Assembly (NCBI RefSeq): GCF_000182565.1
Contig: NW_015971558.1
Coordinates: forward strand, 47,419 to 111,418
Direction of reading: 5' to 3'
Source: Spizellomyces punctatus DAOM BR117
Taxonomy: Eukaryota > Chytridiomycota > Chytridiomycetes > Spizellomycetales > Spizellomycetaceae
DNA length: 64,000 nucleotides
Part shown: positions 13,118-26,087 of the stretch, one piece after another
Position numbering within the stretch: position 1 is the first letter of the stretch
How the letters are laid out: every line of letters starts with the position of its first letter
Made by a program: the position numbers and the translations under genes
Notes under the pieces: model-generated
Databases searched by the model: none
What the model was told of the DNA's origin: nothing
Seen by the model: only the letters and a program-made list of their open reading frames with translations

Positions 13118-15847
13118 TTAATAGGACCATATCCGTTGCCCTTCGGCTATGGATTTAAAGGTGCCCGACTGAAATTCGCCATAAGCGATTTTAGCATTGA
13201 AGATCCACTGATCATATTCGTGGTAGCTATAATGAATTCCCGGTGTCCTATTCGTCGGTATTATCCAATATATCAGAGTCTCGCCGAAGTCAGCTGATGC
13301 GCAGATGATCTCACCTTCGTCTTGCTGTGAAAGGAATCGAAGCGCAGACACTTCGGTAAACGTGCAGCCTCCCAGGAAAACGATCAACGTTACCTTCTGT
13401 TTAGGTTTTACTGCTAACATGGCAGTGAAACAAGGAGACGCTGAGCACACATGTGGTACAGCTAAGTTCCATCATACCACGCACCTTTCGCTACGACTCT
13501 GGTATCGCCGGTTCTCTGGACCTCTTCGAATGTCGGGCCTGGCAAAAGCCGCATTGGTTCTTCCCATCCCTTCCATCCAACAGGTGCCGGACCGGCAACT
13601 GACTTCTCCCAGGTGGTGCTCCCGCCGCCTACACCTTTCTGGCACGCCGCTTGAACCAATCGAACGGATATAGGTGCATATCCAGAGTATACGTATGATA
13701 TATCGTTCGGTTGGTGCTCATTCACATCATCCACAATAAGTCGGAAGGCTTTCCGTATTTGTGGGTAAACATGCCGGGATGTGTCCTGCTTACGAAGTAT
13801 GCCGACTCTGGCCAAATTTTGCAGAGTGAGGATATGTTCATGGCCGTAGGTCTAAAGTATTTATCGACATTTAATGTTACGTCACAGGCAGCGATCTACG
13901 AGTGCGGAGTCATACCTGAATAATATCGCGGCGAAAATTTTCGTACTGTTTTGTTTTGAGCCCACCATCTACGAGAGAATACAGGCTGAGGAGACGCAAA
14001 GTCTGCACCAAGGGTGTCTGTTTATCGATGAGCTCCTCAATGTAATCGATGTGTGGTTTACTAATAATGCCGGCAACGAAATCTGCAACAAGTCTCCTCA
14101 GTTTTTGGACTTGAGCCCTACTCTCTAGTGTTCACACACACATACTCTGTTGAACCTCAAGCATGCTGTTGAAATCCTTGTCTCTTGTATACTTCGTCAC
14201 TTCTTCGGCAATTCCGGTGTCTGCATTAACATTCTAACACAGTCAGCAATCCTTTTCTTTGTTCACCATGATGGTCAACTTACGCAGCTTCAAAGATTGA
14301 TGTTCCGCCTGGAGATTCCCAAGCTTGCCGATGAAATCCTTGATCTGCGTGACTGTCCTGGCTTGGTGCCGTCCCTATACGAAAAGTATGTAAGACATGC
14401 TTTGCGGCATTAAAGGTGGGAGGAAGATCGAGGTACAAACCTCATAGTCCTCATGTATGCGTCGCGCAACTTGGCTCAGCAGACCTCCAACCACGGCAAA
14501 ATTAAGGTCTCTCAGCTGTGCAAATAGTCTATCGGAACTATTCAAAGGTACTTTCTTGGCTTTGGTGGCAGCAGCCGGCGTGTGAGCGGTTGACGAACCA
14601 CCGGAGGGAACGGCGCTTGGACCACCAATCATTGACGGGTCCAATTCGACAAAGGCTATCAAGAATTCAAGTGATTACAGAGAAAGATAAGAGATTATTC
14701 ACATTTGCTCACTCACTGCTCCGAATCCCGAACACTTCGTCTATGAGACCCTCGTATGTAAGCTGCGTGGACATGGGTGTTATGAGATCCACCGTTCGAT
14801 CGATAACGACCATTGCATCAATTTCCGAGAAGCCAGGGAAAATTTTAGCAGAAGCTTCCTCATCCTCCGCACTGGCGAGGACTTCGTGCCGCATGCGTAA
14901 GAGAAGATCAGCAAGCGACTGTTGCCGAACCACTTAGCATACTCTCCATCTGGCGGAAAGAGATTGAACATACTCGTGCGTACTGGCCCTTCCCAACAAT
15001 ACGCGGAATTAATCCAAACATGGTTTGCAGTTTCATCAGTGCTTTCGCCATGCAAAATATGGCTGTTGTATCCCCTTCCTGCAGGAGTCATCCATGAGAC
15101 GCCTGACTCATTCCGCAGCTAGGCGAGCGATGGAGCCAACATACATAATACCCACCAAGTAAAGTTCACGAAACGCAGAATCCAGCTCAAGAGACAGCAA
15201 ATCGTCTTCCAGAGGTAAAAGATCCAAATGGTATTCTCCCACGATGACATCTCCAAAGACACCCTCCTCTTCCAGGACCCGCTCGCAAATTAGCGAGCGA
15301 CGTGGCACAAAAAAGATACTGTAGCTGATTTTCACGCCATGCTGACTATGTGTCTGAATATGGCCTACCGGAAGCGAGTGAACAAACGGATCATGACAGT
15401 ATGAATACCGGAAAAAAAAATATAGTACCTGCAATACATTTCACATGACCAACTTTAGGCCTGCAGATATAAATTAGACTTTTGCAGTCTGTATCCAGTT
15501 TTCCAGGTGCCAAATGATAGATCTTTTCCACGCCGTGCTCCTGCAAGAAGGTTGGTAGCTTTAGCACTCGAATGGTGTCCCCGGTCACCAGATTTTTAAA
15601 CAGTAATCAATCAACTAACCTACGGACCTTTAACAATGTAAACTCTGCCACCAAACTCAAGGGCCCGCTCAAGGAAGGATCTATGACCAATCCCTTTTTG
15701 CCTCGCACCTTGCACATTATGTCCTGTCGGATTGAGTTTATCTTCCAAAAAAATTATGGAAAGACCTACCGAGTCCAACAAGTCTATAAGCTCCTGCCTG
15801 GCATGGTCTTTGACCGCCCCTGTGCTAAATACTCCAGCCGCTTGCAT
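13118..15847 (-). CDS. VPS33: VPS33, Sec1/Munc18 subunit of HOPS/CORVET
   Basis: SM-family protein of the HOPS and CORVET tethering complexes that chaperones SNARE assembly for vacuole and endosome fusion. The N-terminus reads [14 protein letters not shown], followed by [18 protein letters not shown] and [18 protein letters not shown]. The SM signature segment [26 protein letters not shown] lies at about 14,735-14,815. The C-terminus has [21 protein letters not shown], the VPS33 hallmark. Many small exons are interrupted by short introns, and the sequence between 13,460 and 14,660 is the least certain. The tail beyond the usual VPS33 end (to the stop at 13118) may be a read-through of a final intron. 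Start 15847 is divergent from METAP2. Confidence 0.88.
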
Positions 15848-16028
15848 CTTAATATTTGAATCTTACAAGATGCAAAGGAAAGATTGCCCCTCCAGTCTTG
15901 GGGGAGGGGGTAACCTGTGCAAGCCTCATAACTGTCATTTATCCGAAATTAGCCAAATTGGCTAATCAAAAAAACTGTGACGAAGTGGATTTCGACACCC
16001 CAACGTAGAAAAAGGCAACAAGGACCAG

Positions 16029-18003
<1,975 letters not shown>

Positions 18004-18311
18004 ATTTTTAAAGTGCAGTGTTATTGCCCCCCGTCCATGCCACCCTGCGAAGCTACTGGCGTAATACAATGCTTGCTCAATCGTCTGCGACAGTTTGTCT
18101 GCCACTTAACGTGATGAGTTGTCTTAATAACCGCGCAAGGGATCTCATTATCATCAGTAGCCAGCAAGTCGGCTTCAGGGGCCTGACCGATGAGACACTG
18201 GTTGCCAGTAGATTGACAATGTGAAGGACAGTAACGTGCGTGCAAATGGTACAGTCTATCGAATAGCGGAAGTGAACGTAATCCAGAGAGTGGCTTAGCT
18301 AGGTGAAATCA
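18004..18311. other. METAP2 3' flank
   Basis: No gene or RNA seen. This is the 3' flank of METAP2 leading to the left end of the next TIR element. Confidence 0.5.
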
Positions 18312-19184
18312 ATGTGTGGAGGTGATTGAAAGTGGCACTAGGACCCATTATTATCCGGATTAATCCGGTTAATCATATCGCATAATCAGCACCCCCATCT
18401 ATCGCTCAAAGCGGTGTGGCATGCATGTAATGTTTTTTTTTTTTAAACTGCAGTGAGGCGCATGCTGAAGGTCTATAAAAGGGGACCTGCTCCCTCTTTC
18501 CTCTTTACCCATCCTCGACTCTCAAACCATCTGCGCAAACGCTCATCACGACCCACATCACAACCCTCATCGCGACTCGGTCAACCATGAGAATGCAGAT
18601 GTAGTGGTGCCGAGGACCTTGCCCACCTGATTACAACCAACTGGAACCAGCGCAGCCTCGGAACCAACAAAGCTGTTATTATGCTGCCACATTAGTTGAG
18701 CTTGGTTGGTATGTACTGATTGCATTTTGTCATTCTGTCATTCATCTCGCTGACATGCCATTTTTTGTAGTCTCCAAGCCTTGTCACTGAAAATCCCCCA
18801 GCTTGTGACGCTGCCCAGTCGATTCGCTCCTGGATGCAAGAGTCTGGCTTCAATGCCATCAAGAGTTCTGGATCAAGGCCTAGTAGGGACCGCGTGTGGT
18901 GGTGGGCAATCATCCGGTTAGAACCAACCGTTACGTATTGCGTGTATAATTGCCTAGTAGTAGCTTAGCTTTTCCGAACCAGTTGTCGCCGGTTTATTCC
19001 CTGGTGTACAGCTTGTGCAGATAAAGATGGTGCATCACGTGAGTCATGTGGGGGTCTAGAATTCTAGTCTACACGTCCAAGATTCTTGCTGGTGCGGCGG
19101 CATGACCCCCACATGACTCACGTGATGCACCATCTTTATCTGCACAAGCTGTAGCTAGTGCCAGTTTCTGTCACCTCTACACTA
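18312..19184 (+). mobile_element. TIR element, copy 2 (hAT-like, non-autonomous)
   Basis: Full-length copy. The left terminus (atgtgtggaggtgattgaaa) and right terminus (tgtcacctctacacta) are imperfect inverted repeats of about 30 bp; in copy 3 about 25 of 30 positions pair. Inside are subterminal ccggttaa-type motifs, a TATA box (18473-18480), a pyrimidine-rich leader, an ATG at 18587 and a spliceosome-type intron (18709-18770, with gctgac before the acceptor). The short frame after the ATG carries an in-frame TAG, absent in copy 3. No transposase is encoded. A 143-bp palindromic element interrupts it at 19009-19151. I could not find an 8-bp target duplication. The end points 786 bp upstream of the P-type ATPase start, with copy 4 between. 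Confidence 0.8.
19009..19151. mobile_element. Nested MITE: 143-bp element with perfect 48-bp inverted arms
   Basis: Arms 19009-19056 and 19104-19151 are exact reverse complements over 48 bp, beginning cagcttgtgcag and ending ctgcacaagctg, with a 47-bp centre. The insertion interrupts a stretch that is continuous in copies 1 and 3 (ggtgtagtagctag), so the outer element is older. TA lies directly outside both ends, consistent with Tc1/mariner-type insertion, though a GTA duplication fits equally well. The perfect arms point to a recent insertion. Its transcript would fold into a strong hairpin. Confidence 0.88.
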
Positions 19185-19874
19185 ATCGTGCGTGAAAATA
19201 GAAATGTCAGTGCCACGGAGCATTGCAGCCAGTTGAATTAACCACATTTATTGTGACATCAACCTCATGAAGATAAACAAAAAGACAGGTCCAATATGTG
19301 TGGCCATGAACGGTGCAATTACTATCCCTTGCGGTCATCTATGAGAGGAATATTCTGCAGTTGCCACCTGCATGATGCTCCATGACTCAATATATCCACT
19401 CTTTTTCTATATAAACTCCCCCTCTTCTTCTTCCCTCTTGTCTCTTTATCCCTCGACTCTCAAAGCATCTGCCCAACGCTCAAGTCTCAAATCCATCATG
19501 AGAATACTGCTCTGGTGCTGAGGACCTCATCCACCCGACAAAACCAACATAATCCCTTGCAAACGCTGCTATTACTATATTGCTACGATCGCAGGTATAT
19601 CTTGCTGATTTTTCCCACGTGCATATTCCCAATTTTACGTAGTATCTGAACATCCTCCGACCCAAAAAGAGCTTTGGAATCAAAGGCTTAGTAGGATTTC
19701 TCTCGTGGTGGTGGGCTTAGTTACCCGGTTGACCAACCGTTATGTATTGCATGTGTAATTGGGCCCAGTCGTAGTTGGTTGTAAGGAGGGAATTACTTAG
19801 CTTTTCCGGGCTGGTTGTCGCCAGTCTACCCCCTGGTGTCTTGTGTTGTGACTTTTGTTATTGCCAATACACTA
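19185..19874 (+). mobile_element. Diverged TIR element, copy 4, abutting copy 2
   Basis: A relative of copies 2 and 3, much more diverged. It shares the TATA/leader block (ctatataaactccc, then cctcgactctcaaa), a degraded atgagaat start, the ccggttgaccaaccgtta segment and a right end tacacta at 19874. Its left end is poorly defined and starts at or within a few bases of the right end of copy 2. The right end lies 95 bp before the P-type ATPase ATG. Orientation matches the other copies. Confidence 0.6.
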
Positions 19875-19969
19875 CCAGTAGCGACTCTGATGCCGTAAAT
19901 GCTTACATACTGTCGCCGTTCCAAAGTATGCATCACTGACAGTGGTTATAGAGGTTTGCTGATAGAGAG

Positions 19970-22900
19970 ATGTCCGACGACGAGGCCCCGCATTCCAAAC
20001 CAGTAGATGACGCGCCAAATACTGCAGAAAAGAAGCAGGGCATGGCGGCTCTGTTTCACGGAGTGGAAAAATCGGCGGCCGAAATCGAGAGCGATGAAAT
20101 CCGGAGAGAAAAGTCGCGCGTTGCAGCAGCTTCCATAGCAGCCGATGTGCGGGAGCGTATCGCTGGGTCTGGGCTCGCTCTTACAACAGGAAAAGGAAAG
20201 AGTGTGGTGGAAGAGCAGGAAGCAGTTACCAAGCAAGAAATTGATCAAAAGCCCTCCGGCTTTAGGACTGATATCGTAAGTATATTATTGAAGTTGATCG
20301 TTCACTCATAGCTTGAGCTCATGGCTTGGCAGGTTGATCACCGTCTCAGTCTAGCTAGTCTTGCCGACAAATATTCCACGACAATTAATTCTCGGAACCC
20401 ATTGAAATCGCAAGGGCTTTCACCAAGAGATATTGTTGAGCGAGCGAAGCGACATGGACCAAATGCACTTACACCGCCCCGTCGTACTCCTTGGTACTGG
20501 AAGTTCTTGCAATGTTTGGGCAATCTTTTCAATGTGCTTCTCGGTGCGGCAGGAACCGGATATTTGATAACTTACGCAATCAATCAAGTGGACTACTTTG
20601 AAAATGTGAGTATTTTTGCTGTAAATAGAGTGTATCTATTCTCATGCTCTCACAAATACAGGCATATATCGGATGCATCCTAATTAGTGTCGCGTTTATT
20701 AACGCAGGTATCGAATTTTATGAACTTCAGAAAATCGCTGCAATCTTGGGGTCGTTCACAAATCTCATTCCCGCGCAAGCGGAGGTGATAAGATCTGGAC
20801 AACTGAAAACTGTACTAGCACAAGAGATAGTCCCTGGAGGTCGATACAGCATTCGTACGCTTGGTAAATGACGGGTTTTGCTGATATCCACTTCGTTGCA
20901 GATATTGCAGTGATTCGTGCCGGCGCTAAAGTGCCCGCAGATATGGTGTTATTTAATAGCACTGATTGCAAGGTAGACATGTCCAGTCTGACTGGAGAAA
21001 GCGATCCACTAGGTCGGACTGCTTTGGAGAATGGGGCTCCACCTGATGTCGAAGCGATTGACGCTCCCAATGTGGTGTTCAACGGAAGTGTTATCGTGTC
21101 CGGCGAAGCTTATGGAATTGTCATTGGGACAGGAGATGCAACAGTTCTGGGAAAGATTGCCGAGCTTACCAAGGCCGAAAAAAAGCGCCGTTCGCCTCTC
21201 TCCTCAGAGATACACCGCTTTTGTCATACAATATCAGTGCTTGCCACTATCACCGCTTTGATATTCTTTTTATTTGCGGTCGCTCGCGGGCGTAACTTTA
21301 ACTACGCATTAACGTTCGGGATCGGAATTCTCGTTGCGTGGATTCCTCAAGGGCTAGCGGTCACTGTCACGATGTTATTGACGATCGCAGGAAGACGCAT
21401 GGCGGAACGGAGCGTTCTGGTAAAGGATCTTCACGGGGTTGAAACGCTCGGTGCTGTTACGATGCTCGCTACAGATAAAACCGGAACTCTGACGAAGAAT
21501 GAAATGACAGTTGTTAACTTGTACACTAGCGGTGTTGTGTGGTTCGCGGGACCTGGAGGCCCGAATGAGTGTCCGGTGGGAGAAAGGCCTTTGAAAATGG
21601 ATGGAAGTGGTATTCCCCAGATACTTCACATGAGTGCTACATGCACCAGGTAAATGGGTTAAGGTTTTCGATGGGGTTACGCCTTGTACTCACGGTGGAA
21701 AGCGGTTTATTGCCAGAGCCCGCTTTGATCGAACGGATGTTCCGTTGGAGCAAAGAGTTGCATTGGGCGATGCAACAGAAGCAGGGCTTTTACGATGGGC
21801 TGGATCCAGGCTGATGAACATAGATAAGGTAAGATTGAGACAAAGGTTGGCAGTTTCCGCCTCGTTCTAGTTTAAGTATAATTGATAATTGCCCAAAGCT
21901 TCCAGTGTTGTACCCCAAAGTATTTGAAGTTCCCTTTACCTCTGATACCAAATGCCACATCTCCATTCATCGGAAGGGACACTTGACGGGCGGGCTTACC
22001 CTTCATATGAAGGGCGCACCGGAAGTTGTTTGGAAGCGCTGTAGCACCGTGTGGATTGATGGAAAAGCGGTCCCCATAGCTGAAACTGATGAAAAACGGT
22101 TTGTAGATGCGCATGCAAAAATGTGCGCAAAAGGACATAGAGGTATATGACTTGAATTCAGACCACAAGCGGAGTTGTACGTTGACTTGGCTAATAAAAG
22201 AGCTCACTGATGCTTGTAGTGTTGGCATTCGCGATGCTGCAGCTCCACGGGAAGAAGTATCCCGATAACTGGAAATTCGACAAGGAAAAGAATAACTTTC
22301 CCACTGTAAGGCGACTTGAGCAAAGCAACGTTTTCGCGTGTTGAGAGTTTTTACAGCCTAACCAGCCAATCTATTCCTTGCATTAGACAGATCTGACATT
22401 TGTCGGGCTTGTTTCTCTAGAAGATCCACCCAAAACTGGCGTACGCCAGGCGATTGGGAAAGTACGTGGTGCGGGGATAAAGGTAGTTATGGTTACTGGC
22501 GATCACCCGTTAACAGCAGAAAGCGTTGGAAGATCCATCAACCTTGTCACTTCTCTGTCTCCCACGCGGCTCTCGTATCACGACGACCTTCCTGTTGCAC
22601 GTCCTATCCGAGATCGGGACAACACTTCGTGCGTCATTCTAAGTGGGTCGGTTCTCCCACATTTGACTGATAGCGACTGGCTACACATACTTCTTCACGA
22701 TGAGGTAGTCTTCGCTAGAACCTCCCCAGCACAAAAATTAGACATCGTAACTCGAGCACAAGCCCTAGGGCATATTGTTGGCGTGACAGGGGATGGTGTG
22801 AACGACGCTGCCGCGCTTAAGAAAGCAGATCTCGGAATAGCCATGAATAAGACTGGAAGTGATGTAAGCAAGGAGGCAGCTGGAATGGTGCTACTGGATG

Positions 22901-24501
22901 ACGATTTTGCAACCATTGTGAAAGGTATATTAGAAGGTAACAAGATATATTTGAAAATGTGCAAATGCGATAATCACTCACTTATAACCCTCAGGGCGCC
23001 TCATATTTTGGAATCTGAAAAAGGCCATTAAATACTCACTGACACATATCATGGCGGAAGTGATTCCCTACCTTCTTTTTGTTCTTGTACCGATCCCGCA
23101 GTGCCTTACGTCAATTCAAATTCTTGCGGTAGATTTGGGATTCGAACTATTTATCACGCTATCTTTTGCTTTCGAACCACCAGAAGATGAAGAGTTGATC
23201 ATGAAGATGCCGCCTCGTCGACCTGTTACAGAAGAAAGCATAATGGCTGTAATGCATGCGCGACGACTGCGTCGAGACGCAAAGCGGAGAGCTATGGACG
23301 AAGAAATTGCAGCGGAGGCAGGCGAGGCTGGTTTATCAAGAGAAAATGAGAATGCGGAGGACGATGGGGGAGTACGATCAGATTCCCACGAAGGGATCCC
23401 TTTGGGAGTTGCCACGTACACCGATTCCCATATGCTAATGGCCAGGCTGGTAGATGAAGACGCAGAGTTGCTCATGGAAGATATTCGACAACAGAATGTG
23501 GTTGGCGCAGAAGCCGCAGAAGCAGCAGCTGCTCGAATCCGATCTCGGTACGAGAAATTGTGGTTTGAGGTCCGGGCAGTACTCACGCAACCCGGATACT
23601 GGAGGGCGCAGTATCGTGCATGGCGAGAGCTCACCCAGGGGTTTATCGTTGGAGAGAGGTTGGTAGATGGAGATGTGATGATGTGGGCATACCTGGAGGG
23701 CGGCGTTATTGAATGTTGCGGTGGCCTCGCGACATTCTTCGCTGTGCTCTGGTTCTCATTCGGCATATCAGGAGCGGATGCGGTACGTGCACAAAAAGGC
23801 AGACGCTACTTCCTACCGCATAGCCCTCCACTCGAGTTGGGCAATGGGTCTTATGTGGTGAGTGATATGCGGGTGAACGCCGGCCCAAGGATGCCATATG
23901 TATTTAACTGTTGGAAAGCTGGGTGATGCACAATTCGAAGCACTCAAGCAAGCACAAAGCGGTTTCTACCTCTCAGTATTGATTATTCAAGTGTGGAACC
24001 TGTTCGCTTGCAAAGCTCGTTTGAGACTACCCTTCGGGAAGTTTATGGTCGAGTAAGTTGTGATTAATACAATGCCTTACGCCTTTGAATGTGCTTGACT
24101 CAGCGACACTTTAGAAATCCAAAGACGTGGTATGCGCTCCTTGCCGGTTGTGCGGTTGGTTTTTTCATTGTTTACACTCCTTTAATGAATGGCAAGTATC
24201 TCTTAGTTTGGGGCTAAGAACTCCATGATTGACATGCGTTGCTTGTTTGTAGCGCTTTTCTTCACGTCAATGAACGTCGATCCTATTTTTCTACTCGTTC
24301 CCATGAGTTTCGGCGGATTCCTTTTGTTATACTCCATTTTTCGAAGATTGGTATTACAAAGAGGTGGGTTGGAAACGTGCCCTCGTGCCTTCCTTATCAC
24401 CATCTCAAACATATTCGTGGTCAGTTAATCCTGATGAAAGAAGTGCAAGTGTTGAAGGGTTGAACATGGCTCCGTCAAACTGGGTAAGAGGATTTTCTTG
24501 A
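19970..24501 (+). CDS. P-type IIC ATPase (Na,K-ATPase alpha-like)
   Basis: Cation pump of the plasma membrane, P-type subfamily IIC. The N-terminus is acidic and Lys-rich. Then come VDHRLSLASLADKYST (the IIC N-domain), ELQKIAAILGSFTNLIP, SSLTGES (actuator), the phosphorylation site ATDKTGTLTKNEMTV, KGAPE, MVTGDHPLTA, TGDGVNDAAALKKAD, and TM5-6 (HIMAEVIPYLLF, AVDLGFELF). Two departures from animal pumps: TM4 reads IPQGLA where Na,K-ATPases have VPEGL, and TM6 has Glu where they have a second Asp. A charged, Ala-rich insert of about 137 residues (about 23,233-23,646) lies between TM6 and TM7. The C-terminus retains the DWYYKEVGWKR-type ending. About ten exons. Blastocladiella is known to have Na,K-ATPase-like P-type pumps, so the type is not unprecedented in zoosporic fungi. 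Confidence 0.92.
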
Positions 24502-25062
24502 TGATTTTCATAACATTTTAATTGATGCGAAATGCCTGCGAAAGTCTCTCAGCGATCGGAGCAAAGCATCAACATCTGGACACAGGAGGGGTTTATTGAG
24601 TGGTCTCCGAATAGGCAAGATTGTAACTACTGATAGCTAGCTGAGCACATCCGCAAGCACCAGCTAGAAGATCATCGTTCGCGTGTGGTGAAAAGTGTCG
24701 TTTTGACAGTGTGTTTACGGAAGCCGTGCTTACGTCAGCGTCGGGCTTAGCATAAACCGAGCCAGAGTTCCACTCTTCTTTTTCCCCTTACCAGGTTTTG
24801 ATATCGTCGCCAAGAAACGAACACTTAGATTTTGGTATGGCAAGGACTATATCCTACCAAAAACGAAAATCTCACATCTTCATTCCTGGCATCGGGCTTG
24901 CTGGACAATCCGTACCTGGATCAAACACCAAATGGGATTTTCTTTATTAAGAGTTTCTCCAACATGATTCCCAAGAATTCCTTCAACCTCAGATCATGAC
25001 TGGAACACAAACTTCATCTGAAACTGAGCTCTCATTCGATTCAAAATGTTCAAGGATTGACA
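24502..25062. other. Intergenic region, nothing recognised
   Basis: 561 bp between the convergent ends of the ATPase and zinc-finger genes. No open frame resembling a protein, no tRNA and no repeat shared with the rest of the window. It is long for a convergent spacer here, so a short non-coding transcript cannot be excluded. Confidence 0.4.
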
Positions 25063-25792
25063 CTAACTTATTTTCAGGCGTTGTAAACCACATGATGGGC
25101 AGAATTTGTCTGCCGCTACGCCGAATGAATGCCCACAATCTGCGCAGAATTTTGCCAGTTTCCACCCATCGCCCCCTGCTCCATCGGCAGCACTCGCTAC
25201 ATCATCTCGTCCTGCAGCCAGTGAGACGCCACTTGCTTTCCCAGGGCCAACCTTTGCTTTACTAGCCGCAGCCTTCGGTTTCGAGGTTAATTGTAGTTTT
25301 GACAGGGTCTCAATGGTTTTGGTGGGTTGGGGTATCTCTGGCTTCTTCTGACGCTCTTTGGCAAAATACCCCCCTGGTTTGCAGCTGCGCAGGTGAACCT
25401 CAAGTCGATCGCGCAGGAACTAGCAGAGAAATTGATCAAAATGATATGTCTCGTACTTGCCGAGATTCAAATTATCGTCATACCTTTCTAGAGCAATTTG
25501 GACATTCTTCCCGGCCTTGGTCCATAAAAGTCGCAAAGGCAGCATCGTTGTAATCCTGTGTTGACAGGCCCCCTACGGCGACTGCATCGTTCCCCGAACC
25601 CCCCGCATTTGGAGGACGGGGTCTGGGACGTCGCTGCTCTTTCGGAAGCAGGGCGTTCCTAGCATCCCATTTCGCGAGACATTGCTTTTCGTGAATGGCG
25701 AGGGATTTTGAGCCAAACTCTCGGCCACATATGTAACACACACGGGTGAAAGGATTGCGGCCCTCAGCCTTTGCAGCAACTCTAGTGTCCAT
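25063..25792 (-). CDS. ZC2HC1/ZNF474-type C2HC zinc-finger protein
   Basis: Small protein with three predicted zinc sites, in two exons (about 25792-25488 and 25426-25063; intron of about 62 nt). The first C2HC finger reads RVCYICGREFGSKSLAIHEKQ, with the final Cys following. The second spans the intron: CPNCSRK, then FLRDRLEVHLRSC. Both match the CxxC-x(12)-H-x(4)-C pattern of ZC2HC1/ZNF474 proteins, several of which are ciliary or testis-expressed. A Lys/Pro/Ala-rich linker follows, then a C-terminal zinc ribbon (FCADCGHSFG, KFCPSCGLQ) that is not usual for ZNF474. The stop after RLKIS is at 25063. Function is unknown; a role in the flagellum is an inference from family and neighbours. Confidence 0.8.
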
Positions 25793-26087
25793 CGCTGCTG
25801 TCGTAAGAGAAGACTAGAGTATTGCGGTGGGAGCCTAACTTGCCATCAAATAATACTATCCACCATGATGTCACACCCAGTCAGTCTGAGGGGGAAAAGC
25901 TAAAAATAGCCAGTTATGCGCGGCCCGATCAAAGATAGGTCGTCTGTTGCATTTACATGTTAAGTATTAAGGGGTAAAGACACAGAGAAATACAATTCAT
26001 TTAATACACGTTTGTCGCTGTCTTTCGTCGGCTAATGGCTGACTTCACCCCTAAACATTCACCTTTATATCAGCCTGGTTTGCTTTA
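25793..26087. promoter_or_regulatory. Presumed upstream region of the zinc-finger gene
   Basis: 295 bp containing the 5' flank of the zinc-finger gene (reading leftward) and the 3' flank of the next minus-strand gene. No specific box recognised. Confidence 0.3.

Noticed and set aside
23116-23766. Long minus-strand open frame opposite the P-type ATPase
   Set aside because: It is the shadow of the charged, codon-biased insert on the plus strand and has no family features.
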